Below are positions 23,928 through 34,983 of a stretch of DNA of 64,000 nucleotides, piece after piece; position 1 is the first letter of the stretch, and every line of letters begins with the position of its first letter. Both the position numbers and the translations under genes were made by a program. The DNA comes from Dentipellis sp. KUC8613 (lineage: Eukaryota; Basidiomycota; Agaricomycetes; Russulales; Hericiaceae). The stretch covers positions 98,266-162,265 of the forward strand of contig NSJX01000031.1 in assembly GCA_002286715.1 (NCBI GenBank), in the 5' to 3' direction. The notes under the pieces are model-generated. The model saw nothing but the letters and a program-made list of their open reading frames with translations. It searched no databases and had not been told where the DNA came from.

Positions 23928-24934
23928 ATGTCTGACACTACCACCTGGCTCATCACAGGGTACGCATCTGTCCCTGGACGTGTTTGTACTAGCGCCAACA
24001 AGATACTAACCTCCGCCTCTTCCCCGCGGGCCAGGACGAACCGCGGCATCGGCCTTGAGTTCGTGAAGCAGGTGCTCCAGTCACCGTCAAACATCGTCAT
24101 CGCCGCCTGCCGGAATCCCACCGCCGCCGATGCCCTAAAGACCTTGGCAGCCTCGTACCCCGACAGGCTCCATATCACCACAATCGACATCGGCGACGCT
24201 GAGTCGATTAAGGCATCGGTGGAGCCTGTCAAGAGCCTTCTTGAAGAGAAAGGACTTGATTATCTGGTCAACAATGCCGCCATCGTCAGTACTTCATTTA
24301 CTTGCACCTTATTTGGTACTTATATCTTGGTATCCCTGGACGTGAACAAACCCAGACGGAAGGCAACGACAGCGCCTTCGGCATGTCGCTCGACGGGCTC
24401 ATGCGCAGCTTCAAGATCAACGTCGCCGGCCCCGCGCTCGTCTCGCAGGCGTACCTCCCGTACCTGCTCAAAGGCCGGCGGAAGGTCATCATGAGCTTCA
24501 CGAGTGGGATCGCGAGCATCGGGCTCGACTACGGCGCGAAGAACGCGTCGTACAGCATCAGCAAGACCGCGCTGAACATGCTCGTGCGTATTCGCTGGGT
24601 GCTCTTTAAGTGTACGCGCGGCACTAATAGGGCGGGTGATACTGGTATATTTAGACGTACAAGCAGGCGACGGAGCGGCCGGATGTGATTGCGTTCGTGG
24701 TTGATCCGGGGTGGGTGAAAACCGGTAAGCACTATAGCTTCGAAGTGTGCCCTTGAGCACCTGCAGCTTTGCTCGAAGTTGACTTGACCATCGACGCTGG
24801 TAGATATGGGCGGCGAGGGTGCCATGATTGAGGCGCAGGAGAGCGTGTCGCACCTGCTCAAGCTGATTACGGGCGCGACGCAGGAGAGCTCGGGCAAGTT
24901 CTTCAGATACACGGGCGAGGTGCTGCCTTGGTGA
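23928..24934 (+). CDS. Short-chain dehydrogenase/reductase, copy 1
   Basis: This is a classical-type SDR of 236 residues, an NAD(P)(H)-dependent oxidoreductase with unknown substrate. Exons are 23928-23959, 24035-24284, 24356-24583, 24655-24724 and 24804-24934, joined in frame. The Rossmann nucleotide motif TGTNRGIG is split by the first intron; NNAA follows near residue 93, the catalytic YSISK is near residue 160, and a PGWVKT motif comes after it. These match the sniffer/carbonyl-reductase-like branch of SDRs. The protein ends GEVLPW. The next gene (25343-26374) is a paralogue with the same five-exon plan, so the pair arose by tandem duplication. There is no membrane segment or signal peptide, so a cytosolic location is inferred. 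Confidence 0.92.
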
Positions 24935-25342
24935 GTAAGTACGTAGACCCACTCAGAGCCGTAGGGTATGGCACTATGGATGTCATGAAGAATCCAGCAG
25001 GGGTGTATGGGGATGGCCTCGGTGCGGCGTCGTCTAGCCTGGGAATACAATGAGACGAACTTGCGAATTCGGTGAGAGTGCGCCTGTCTATATTCGAACA
25101 TTTCGTAGGTCTGCCGCCGTGTCCGTTGGTCACGCAGCGGCCTGCGGTGGATGATTGGGGCAAGCTTCTCGAAGTGCCCGCAAGGAAGCAGAAGCCATGC
25201 GTCATCCACTGACAGGATCTCATTGACTAACCGACCCTCCCATGGTTCTGTACCCATTATACGCCTCGCTCGTTGACAATAAATAGATGTCACTGAACTG
25301 GTGCTGTTCCCTTCATCACCTGTCAACCGTCCTCTATTGACC
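24935..25342. other. Intergenic region between the two SDR genes
   Basis: About 400 bp separate the tandem copies. They should contain the first gene's 3' untranslated region and the second gene's promoter. No ORF of interest is present. Confidence 0.5.
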
Positions 25343-26374
25343 ATGCCAAGCAAACGCACTTGGCTCGTCACTGGGTACGTCTCCATTCAATTCCCAATAT
25401 TCAACGCAGTCCCACACCAGCGTCGTCTTACTCACCAACAAAATCTCCCAATATACTAGCGCCAACCGCGGCATCGGCCTCGAGCTCGTCTCACAGCTCT
25501 CAGCATCCCCCGACAACACAGTCATCGCCGCCTGCCGCGACCCCACTACCGCCTCCGCGCTGCAGACACTGCATGCCTCGCTCTCCACGGACACACCCAC
25601 CCGCCTGCACATCATCCAACTCGAGACAACCGACCCCGCCTCCATCACCGCAGCCGCTGCCCATGTCACAACGATTTTGCAGGCCCAAGATAGCTTGGAG
25701 CACAAAGGAATAGACTACCTCGTCAACAACGCCGGCGTGGTAAGCCTCCCTCTCCACCAATGCGCATACACGTACCCATACCAACGCAAAACCACCCAGG
25801 CAGACGAGCCCGAAGGCGCCTTTACCATGTCGCCCACCGTGCTCGCCCGCACGCTCGCCGTGAACGTCGGCGGGCCCGCCGCGGTCTCACAGGCGTTCCT
25901 CCCGCTGCTCGCCGCGAGCACGCAGCGCACGGTCGTGAACATGTCGAGCAGCTACGGCAGCATGGGGCTGAAGCGCTTCGGGCCGCTGCATGCCGCGTAC
26001 GCGGTGAGCAAGGCCGCGCTGAATATGCTGGTTCGTGTTTCGTTTTCGTGGGCTGCGTGGTGGACTGTGGCTGATGATGTGGGTTCATGGTATGGTGGGG
26101 GGTAGACGTGTAAGCAGGCAGAGGATAGGCCGGATATCACGGTGGTCGCGATTACGCCTGGGTGGATCAAGACGGGTACGTCGACCGTCCCCTATGGCCG
26201 TCTGCTTCTACATCGACTTGGTGCTGATGAACCGTGCGTTCAGACATGACGAAGCAAGAAGGCTTCTTCGAAGTATCCGAAGGTGTCACGAACGTCCTCA
26301 AGATCGTGCACGCACTTACTCCTGCGGACACGGGCAAGTTTTTCAACTACGACGGCTCCATCGTTCCGTGGTGA
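25343..26374 (+). CDS. Short-chain dehydrogenase/reductase, copy 2
   Basis: This tandem paralogue of the preceding gene is predicted at 247 residues. Exons are 25343-25374, 25460-25739, 25800-26030, 26106-26175 and 26244-26374. The first exon (32 nt) and the last two (70 and 131 nt) match copy 1 in length exactly, and all four intron positions correspond. Motifs are TGANRGIG at the N-terminus (cofactor binding), NNAGV, the catalytic YAVSK and PGWIKT. The protein ends GSIVPW. The third intron uses a slightly unusual GTTCGT donor. Substrate and cofactor preference cannot be read from the sequence. The copies have diverged substantially between the motifs, so the duplication is not recent. Confidence 0.92.
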
Positions 26375-27123
26375 GAGCAGCACCGGCCCTGTATGATGCA
26401 CCTGTATGCCTTGTTAGCTAGTTATAATTACAGCCACTCCTGTCACGGAGGATATTTAGAAGCACAAACACGGCTGACAATAAAGTATTCTGAAATGTTC
26501 GCCCTCGTTCACGCGTATAGTGCTCACAACCGGCCAATTCCAAACGCTGCTCGGCCAGCAACCGGCTCACGACGAAAAAAATCCCACCCAGAACCAGCAG
26601 CACTTCTCATCTTGACACCCAAGCCTTCCTCACTCAAAAACACCTGCAACTTCTATCAACTTATTCATTCTGCAATAGATCATACGTATGTGATGCGATT
26701 AAATTCTTCAATGAAAAATGTGGCGGACCAAGAGTGAAGGGTGTGTGCGATGCGGCGAGAGGAACAGTGGAAGAGGCGAATGGAATGCAAGACCGAGTAA
26801 GAAGGAATTTGGCGTGGAGCGAAACCGGAAATCGAATAAGTCGTGTAGGATAGGATATATAGACAAAAAACCTGCAGGCGCGTAAACGGTACGTACGGAT
26901 CGTCGCAGGGCCCTCGCCCTGTACTGTGCATGCCAGAACGTGAAGCATAGTCATAATGGCATGAACATTAACAGCGGGGCCGCGCGTCGACATTGGGATC
27001 GGGATTGGGAATGAACGGGTCGTGAAGTCATGATGAGGCCGGGTATCGGTATTGTGCGATTTGGAGTGCGAGTGAAGATCGAGGGTAACCATTGGACGTG
27101 CTTATGCTAGCGCAGGGGCATCG
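26375..27123. other. Convergent intergenic region between SDR copy 2 and Polo kinase
   Basis: About 750 bp of AT-richer sequence should contain both 3' untranslated regions. No ORF with protein character and no repeat of note is visible. Confidence 0.5.
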
Positions 27124-29906
27124 CTACCGCAGCGACGCCTTGCTCGAGCGCGCACTCATCGCCGCAAAGCCGGGGCCCGTGCTCTCCGAGACCTGCAGGC
27201 CCGTGCCGTCTGCGAGCCCGGCGGCCTGCTTCGCGCTCGCCTCCTTGATCGACTGGAGCACCTCCTTGCAATATTCGAGCTTGTCGACGAGGCGGCGGTT
27301 CGCCTTGGCGTGGTCCGGGTTCGTCACGGTCGGCAGCAGCGACTGCGCCATGATCTTGCTCAGCGTCCAGCGCGTCATCTTGTAGTTCTTGTCGATCGAC
27401 GTCACGACGAGGCCATTGGAGGAGAGAACGATTTTTGAGTGGTCGTAGAAATTGAACTGCAGAGACACGGCGTGTGAGTCGTCCGTTGAATGGAAGGTGT
27501 CGAGCGAGAAGGAAGGGCTTACCTGGAGAATGTCATGACTCATCTTAAACACGATCACATGCTTCATCCTGAGATACTTCTGCACAAAGTCCATTCCCTT
27601 CGTCCGGTGTAGATCCTCATACGTATATCCCGACTCGCCAAACAGCCGATCCATGATGTACCGCTCGAAGTGCTTGAGCAGATACACCTTGCTCTTCAGG
27701 TCCTCCGGGTATTCCGCGACGGTGTAGTTCTTGCGAACAAACACCGTGCCGTGGCGCCGCGAGGTGATATAGTCGAAGTGGCTAGGATGGGCGATTAGGA
27801 TCCGATATAGGCGACCAAGTGGGGAATACTCACTGCTTATCCGGCGCGAGGATGATACTCGTGCTGTCATTGAAGTACACGCCGACAGACCCATCGGTGA
27901 GTGCATAGCCCATGCCATACTTGTTGCAGTAGTCCACCCAAGACACGATGAACACCTTCTCTTCCGGCAGCTCCTCGTCCTGTATGGGATCGCGGAACAG
28001 CTTGCCCTTGGCCCGCGCGTCGAAGGCGGCAGTAAGGGTGTTCGCCGCCGCCTCGAAGCCGTTCATCTTCTGTGACGGGCTCTCCCTCGCAGGCTCCGCC
28101 TCCCTCTGCCGCGCCTTCATCTTCAGCTTCTCCTCTCTCCTGAGCCGCTCGCGCTCCGACTCCTTCACCTTCGCCTGGCGAGGCTCAACAAGCCTGATAT
28201 CCATCGGCGGCGCCATGTTCTCCGCGTCGTCGTTCTGCGCATAGCCGTTGCTGACGGGCACCATCTGCGCCACGATGCGTGCCTTCTGGCTCTCGAGCTC
28301 CTTCTTCCGCACCTCCTCCTCGCGATCGACCTCCTCCACCTCGATCAACGCGCCCATCCGCGCACCCTTCGTCTCCTTCGCGACAGCCTGCAGCTTCCGC
28401 ATCAGAGGCGACTCACGAGAACCATTGCTGCTGGGCGGCGCCACGAGCAGCGGCTGGCGCGCTGAGCTGAGCAGCGCCGAGATCGGGCTGCCCGGCTGCA
28501 CGGCCTTTTGGAACTCCTTCTCCTGCTGCGCGAGGCTCGACGACATGCCGTTGCCCGAGCGCTGGGAGCCCGCCGCGCTCGGCGCGGGGTTGCTGGACGG
28601 GTAGATCGACGGGGCCTCCTCGTCGTCGAGCAGGGCGTACTTGCGCAGGCGCGCGAGGTTGGCTTGCGAGACGACGCGGGAGATGTGGCGGAAGTCTGGC
28701 GCTGCCTCGCGGGCGGAGCTGGGAATGTATGCAGGCACGATGCCGCGTGTAAAGAACTCGTGGTCGACGATGTCATGAAGGGAAGGGCGCTCTTGGGGCA
28801 CGGGGGTGAGAATCTGCTGCACGAGCTCGCGTGCCTCTACAGACACTTCACGCTCGGGAGGGAACTCGTACTGGTTATCGCGGATTCGCCTGGATTCGAT
28901 GTTAGACTGCATTCAGGTGAGAGTACTGCGTTTCTTACTTGTAGATAGTCTTGACGTCTTTAGTTTGGAAAGGAGGACGGCCGACAACCAAGGTATACAG
29001 GATGACACCGATGGACCACGTATCGACCTCGAAGCTGTGGCCATTAGCAGTGTCAAACAGGACCTCGGGCGCAATATAATTAGGTGTGCCACAGATGGTC
29101 TTCTTCCGCTCGCCAGGGCTTTCAATGAGCGCAGCGAGACCGAAGTCGCCGACCTTGACGTTCATATTGCTGTCCAGGAAAAGGTTGCCGAGCTTCAAGT
29201 CTCGGTGAATGACTTGATGATCATGCATGTACTGGCAAGCGCCGATGAGTTGCACCATGAAGAAGCGGGCCTCGGGCTCGGTGAAGCGTCTGCGGCGGCG
29301 AAGCATGTCCATCAAGGACCCGCTCTGGCAGAGCTCCAGGGTCATGTAGACGTTCTCCTCATCCTCGAAACAGTCTCCAAAACGAACGATATTGGGGTGT
29401 TCAAGTGCACGGTGGATCTTGATTTCCGCATAGAGCTGTCCTCGGGTCATTGGCACGGTGGTTTTTTGCCAGGCGACGCCACACTCACCTTGGTCTTCGC
29501 TTTCTTCGTTTTCAGCGAGCTTTTGGTCACGACCTTGCATGCGTAGTGGAGGCCTCTATTGTCTTCAACTTCGTACACCCGGGCGAACCCACCCTAAGAG
29601 CGGATCAATACGTAGCCGGGACGCCAGCAACAACGCCGCACTCACCTCGCCCAAAAATCCAACCCTGCGGAACTGAAGGGCCCTGGACGAATCTACAATC
29701 ATCTGTGGCGGGGATGGGGGCTGGACTTTCGCATTCTGCCTGGGCAGAGGTGGCGAGCCCGGAGCGGGCATCTTCTCGGGCTCGGGCTGAGCCTTCCTGT
29801 ACACATCTTGACCCGCCTTGTGCAGGTTGTTGACGTTGTCGGTGAATGGGTAGCGCCGTGTTGCGCCTGGCGCTGCGGGAGGGGGTATCGGTCCTAGACG
29901 GTTCAT
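27124..29906 (-). CDS. PLK1: Polo-like serine/threonine protein kinase
   Basis: This mitotic kinase (Cdc5/Plo1 family) controls mitotic entry, the spindle, cohesin removal and cytokinesis. Six exons give 836 residues: 29646-29906, 29489-29593, 28939-29435, 27834-28889, 27523-27781 and 27124-27456. The kinase domain shows [13 protein letters not shown] (glycine loop with the Polo-type GFA), [16 protein letters not shown] near residue 195, GDFGLAA, and a [14 protein letters not shown] activation segment with the expected Thr. A long linker follows. Two polo boxes then start near residue 600 with [13 protein letters not shown], whose Trp aligns with the phosphopeptide-binding Trp. The second box contains YDHSKIVL, which keeps the His-x-Lys pair that binds phosphate. 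It lies directly downstream of condensin subunit 3 on the same strand; condensin is a known Polo substrate in several organisms. Confidence 0.96.
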
Positions 29907-30345
29907 TTGCGCTGCAGTGAGACTTGTGGCCTAACACCAGTGATGTCCTGGAGAGAGAAATAGGAATTCTGAACTGTTAGAAAGAAAGTAGAAGATTAGA
30001 TGAAGAGGACGTGCCCTGATAAAGAAAAGAAAAGAAAAAAGTCAGAAACGCCTGGTGCGCACGACGAGGTTGCTCGGTAACCGTAACGTGGGCTGGCGTC
30101 TGCGCAACTTGAACATGCCCCACACGCGTGTTTCTCACGTAAGCAGCCCTCGTGCCCGTGACCGTGTCTTGCCACAGTCACCTGATCGTGGCGCTGCTGC
30201 CTCCGAGTTGCGCGTCTGCGTCGGTCGCGTCCTCTTCGTACAACAAATCGACTGGGTATAGAACAACACTAGTAGAAGGTACAGATAGCTCGAGAGTACA
30301 TAGCTAGATCATAGATCAACCAACCAAACAAAAATGGCGCCACTC
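29907..30345. promoter_or_regulatory. Spacer between condensin 3 stop and Polo kinase start
   Basis: These 439 bp must contain the condensin 3 polyadenylation signal and the Polo kinase promoter. A short A/G-rich run (AAAAGAAAAG) near 30020-30040 is the only compositional feature. No cell-cycle element could be assigned by eye. Confidence 0.4.
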
Positions 30346-33300
30346 CTACAAATCGTCCAGCATCTCGTCCACCTCCTCATCCTCCTCGGGGTCAGAGTCC
30401 ATGATGGAATCGTGGCTGGGACCCTCGAGAAGGTCATCAATATCCTGGTCCAGCCGGGCTTCTTCTTTCTTTGACTTAGATTGTACTCTTCCACGACTGC
30501 ATGTCTGCAATTAGTATATGCCAAGCGTTATAGGGGATGATACATACCCGCTAGGTTTACCTCGGCGCGCGGCAGGCACCGGCGTGGCCTCTTCGTCGTC
30601 GTCATCTTCCTCCTCGTCATCATCGTCGGAGTCGCTGCTGATGACGATAGGTGTCATGTCAACAGCTTTCGTACTAAGACCTGGGTCAGCGGTATCTCGG
30701 GACACAGTTAACATGCAACATACGCAGCTCTCCGTGGCATCGTCCTCGTGGGTGCAGCAGACGTCGGCGGCGACCCGCGAACGACATCATCATCGTCGTC
30801 ATCTTCGTCCTCTTCGTCAGACTGCGACAAGCGGCGTTTCCTAAGACCACGATATCAGCATTCTGGGCAACGACCTCCGAGCGGCGAGCACCCACTTTGC
30901 CTGCCGCTTACCCTTCTTGCGAGAAGGAGTGACTGGTGCATCATCGTCGCCCGCTGTACTAGACGTGGTGCTCGTGACAACGCTATCCGACCGCCGCTTC
31001 CGACCCCGTTTCTTCGGCGCCTCGTCCTCCTCGTCCTCCTCAGGCATAATATCGTCCAAGAATTCGAACAGATCCTTGAGCGACTCCAGCTCGCGGAACT
31101 CGTCCTCATTGAAGGCCTCGAGTTGTTTTTCGAATTTCTGCGAGATGGACTTGTCAAACTTGGCGAATGCGTTGTTGGCGGCAGTGTCTCGAATAGGTCG
31201 TCGCTGTAATTTTCATATAAAAAAAAATCAACAGCTGCCTGCACAGAAAGTCAAGTATACTGACAGCAAGTAGAGTCTGCATCAGCAGCTTCAGGCGGCG
31301 GATCTTGTCGTCGTCCATCTCAGGGGGGATGTACAACTTGGTTAAGACCTGGCACAGGACTTTCTTATCGTCCTCTACAGATCCCGGTCAGCGTGCTGCA
31401 CTGTTTGCACATTCTGGAGGTGAGCACGTACTCTCCATATCCTGATTGAACATCGCCTTCACGATGTCCGCCGCCATGTCTACGTGGATGTCCTCATCCA
31501 CGACCAGACCAGGTAGCTCGCTGTTTAAGTAAAGCTGTTAGTTAGAAAGAATCGCGTTGAATAGGAGATGTCACGGACATAAGCTTCTGTGGGTCAGTCC
31601 AGTCGACGAACATGCCCGAGACCTGTGCGGGAGACACCATTTCGTGGTCATCCTCCAGTTCTTTGTATACCCCGGAGAGCTGGTCGAAGATCGGCAAGAA
31701 TATCTAGTAGACATGGATAAGGATCAGTTCCAAGTGGGTCTTAGGATATGCTTACCCCTTGCATGCGCCTCTGATTCGCAGGTGACGAGTAGCAATATAC
31801 AGGGAAGAAGTACGACAGGCATTGGCGCAGCTCTTGATTGTCGACCGTGTCTGGAGATAGGTAAACAAGGACGAGACTTGTGAGTACCTGTTCGAGCAGC
31901 AGATCATGAGCCGGTGACGTGCAACAGCGAATTAAGACAACAGACCCGTTCATCAGTGATCATCCCCGACAGCATAAGCTTCGCGAAGCCCATAGCGATC
32001 AGGGCTTGCACGCGGTCCGAATCCTCCTGGCTTAGGACGTTAAGCAAAAATTCAACCATCCGTTCGGCCTGGGTCTCGTCATCAACACCGTTTGAAAACA
32101 AGGCATAGGTGATGGATCATACCTGCGGACTGTCTTTCGCCAAGAAATCGGCATCATGCACCATCAGGACGTCGAACACGACTTGGAGCACGCGCACTTT
32201 GAGGTTCTCGGGCGCGGTCTGCACTTGACTGAGGAAGAGTTGGAGTGAGTTGCGCGCCATGTTCTTGATGCATGTTGTAGTCAGCTTCTGGTGTTGGAAT
32301 ATTACGAAGCACAAGAGACTTACCCTAGCGATGAGGCAGCACAAACCCAGGGTGACGAGGCCTTTCTCGCGGAGAACGACCTCCTTGCGCTTGACGGCAG
32401 GGACAACAAGTTCGCCCAGGATACCCTCGAGAGTGGAGTTCTCCTCGAACGTCTGCACACAGTGTCAATCCCCCATACATAGGTCAATGTAAGACGGAAA
32501 CCTACCCCGTTAACGCGCTCCAACATCCCGATGCAAAGATCAAGGCAGCGCACGTCGATGAGGTCTGCCCGGGCTTGTTCCTCAGGAGACATATCTTCCG
32601 GTCGCTTCGGCTCTGCCAGAGGGCGAGCAATGCGGCCGGGCCGTGGCGTCTCGCCGAAAGTCGTCTCCCCGTCATCAGCGGTAATTTCGGGATCCTCCCT
32701 CTGCAGCAATTCCATGAGTCAACCGTCAATGAAGAGCGAAATTGGACAAACCAAGTTCTCCGCATCTTCTTCTGTTTCTGCAGGGTCGCGCAGCTCGTGC
32801 ACGACTTCTACGACGATACGGATGAGCTCGCGCTCGTTGGGCGAGAGTACCCGGAGGACATCCAGACAGCGCGCGACGAGGTTCTCCGGAAGCGATTCCT
32901 GCGCGACCATAACGCCTGCACACACGGTCATATTAGCCGTTGGTTACCTTCAGCTTCAGTCACTCACGGATAAGCTGGAACATCTTCCTCCTCCCAATCT
33001 CATCTGCATAATCCAGATTCACAGCCAACTTGAGCATCTCCGAAATGACGAACTCGCGGCCCATGCGCTCCTCCTCCTTCGACGCGTCCTGGTCCTCCTC
33101 GTCCGCGCCCCGGAGCATCCTGTCCTGCTCGTCGGCTTCGAGCTGCTCCTCGAGGTCGTTGTATGCCGACTGGATGCGGAAGGCGAGGGCGGTGACGACG
33201 GGGAGGACGTTTTCGAGGCGCGTGTTGTCTTTGTTGGTGACGCAGTAGTCCACGAAGACGCGCACCAGGAACGCTCTTTCGGGTGTCAACTCTGTCCAGA

Positions 33301-34624
33301 AAGCGTCTGCGCAGCGTACCATCAGCATCAGCACACTCGCCAGTCAACATGAACTAGAACAGTTACCTTCAAACTCAAGCCCGTCGAAGTACTCTGGCCT
33401 CGTTACGAAGACGCTAAGCAACGCGTCCTCAGCCAGCTGACTCTCCGCCAGATCAAACGTCTGCAAGAACGCAATGAGGTCCTCGAGCACTGAGCCCTTA
33501 TGCGCACTGATCGCGTCCACCCATGCCGAGACGAGCTTGCCGGCAGCAGCGCGGACAGCGGGCTCGCGGTCGCCGAGCCCGTTGCGCACGATGAGCTCGC
33601 GCTGCGCGATGGTGAGTGCGCGAGGGTGCGTAACGCCGACGGCGTCTTCTGTGCCGGGGATGGTGATGTTGTTCTCGAGGACGGAGTAGGTTAGTTTGCG
33701 GACGGTGGTGTCGATGTCGCGCGTGCGGGCGAGAAGGGCGGTGAGCGTGGTGGGGGAGACAGGCATGTTGAGGAGGACGGCGCGGCGGACGTCACTGGAA
33801 CGTGTTCAGTAAGTTATGAATTTCGACGAGAAGGAGTAGAGCATACGCAGTTGGGTCGTAGGCGAGGATACCCTCGAGTACTTCGAGGGCTGTTGGCTCG
33901 CCCTCCTCGATATCGTCGGGATTCTCAGTGCCGCAAAGCTTCGAAAGAGCGATTACAGCCTGCACTCGCACGGTTGGCTCTTTGTCGCGAACACGTTCCA
34001 TAAGTGCAGCGCGAAGTAGCTCATATGTAGCTTCCCTTGGGGAAAGTTAGGTGGGGATACACAACCCAGAATCAGTTCGAGACGTACTCGACTTCGCCGA
34101 GATGGGACATCATCTCGGCTGCAAAGTGCACGACGCGATAGCGGACATTCTTGTCTTTCGCTTCGAAGCCCTTGAGGAAATGCTTCAAAAGACGCGCGGT
34201 GAAGCGTGACGCCGTCGTTTCCTCCTGTTCGTCTTCATCTTCCTCCTGCTTCGCTCTCTCTTCCGCGACTGTGGACGCAACTTAGTCGCGTCCAAGTCAG
34301 AAATGAGATGAGCGTACCTTTCGCGTTCAAAAACTTGATATATCCCCCGACAAACTTGACGATCCTGTCTGCGACGGTTGTGCCCTTCTTTATGACCAAC
34401 ACCCGGTTGATCATCTCAATGAACCCGTCTTCGAACGCGCGCTCGCCAACCAGCTTCATGCCACTATGCACCTCCTCCGTAATTGTCGCAACCTCGGCGT
34501 GGACCTTGTGAAGCGCGATAAAGTTCTTCTGGTGCGTAGCCATAGACGACTGTGCTTGGTCGAACGCTTTCGGGATAGCCGTAGCCATCACCTCCATGGG
34601 AGGCGCCGTCGTCCTTGCAGGCAT
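30346..34624 (-). CDS. YCG1: Condensin complex subunit 3 (HEAT-repeat, CAP-G/Ycg1/Cnd3 type)
   Basis: This is the second HEAT subunit of condensin, which with the kleisin binds DNA. The N-terminal part matches the family: FIEMINRVLVIKKG, LKHFLKGFEAKDKNVRYR, then EPTVRVQAVIALSKLC and a run of HEAT-like helices. About eighteen exons can be followed. Those checked in frame are 34318-34624, 34088-34268, 33847-34035, 33367-33794, 32968-33306, 32752-32915, 32506-32700, 32324-32452, 32123-32287 and 31946-32068. The total is about 1,100 residues. The C-terminal tail (30350-31060) alternates basic and acidic low-complexity blocks, including KKRGRKRR (a likely nuclear localisation signal) and PIVISSDSDDDD. 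It ends DEMLDDL. I chose the ATG at 34624; an in-frame upstream ATG at 34738 would add a Ser-rich extension. Its start lies 359 bp from that of the divergent UGGT gene. Confidence 0.93.
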
Positions 34625-34983
34625 ACTTGCGCCTTTCGTATGGCGGTATGCAGAAGACGCGGGTAGGATGGGTGAGGGGGAAAACAAAGAAGAAAGGAGA
34701 GAGGAAGAGCTGAACGGCGCGTCGGTCACGCGAACCAAGTCACGCGTTAGGCGCGTTCCCCAAACACGTGACCGACGCGCTCCCCAGGGCGACGTGGCAC
34801 TGAGCGGGCGATACAGCTGGCGCTAACGTCTTGTCAGGTCTTTCCACAACTACAGGATCGCTTCACGCCAGGAAGCTGCGTTCCAGACAGTACGTTTACC
34901 AGCTCTATGATTGTGGCGAAAACTACGGTCCTTTTCTTACCATCGTTCTTTTAGTAGAGGCCGGAATCGGCGTATAGCCAATT
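34625..34983. promoter_or_regulatory. Compact bidirectional promoter, condensin 3 / UGGT
   Basis: Only 359 bp separate the two divergent start codons, so the genes share one upstream region. GC-rich sequence containing repeated CACGCG/ACGCGTT-like words lies near 34725-34775. ACGCGT-type words are the recognition core of MBF cell-cycle factors in yeasts; whether they act here is inference. Confidence 0.4.
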
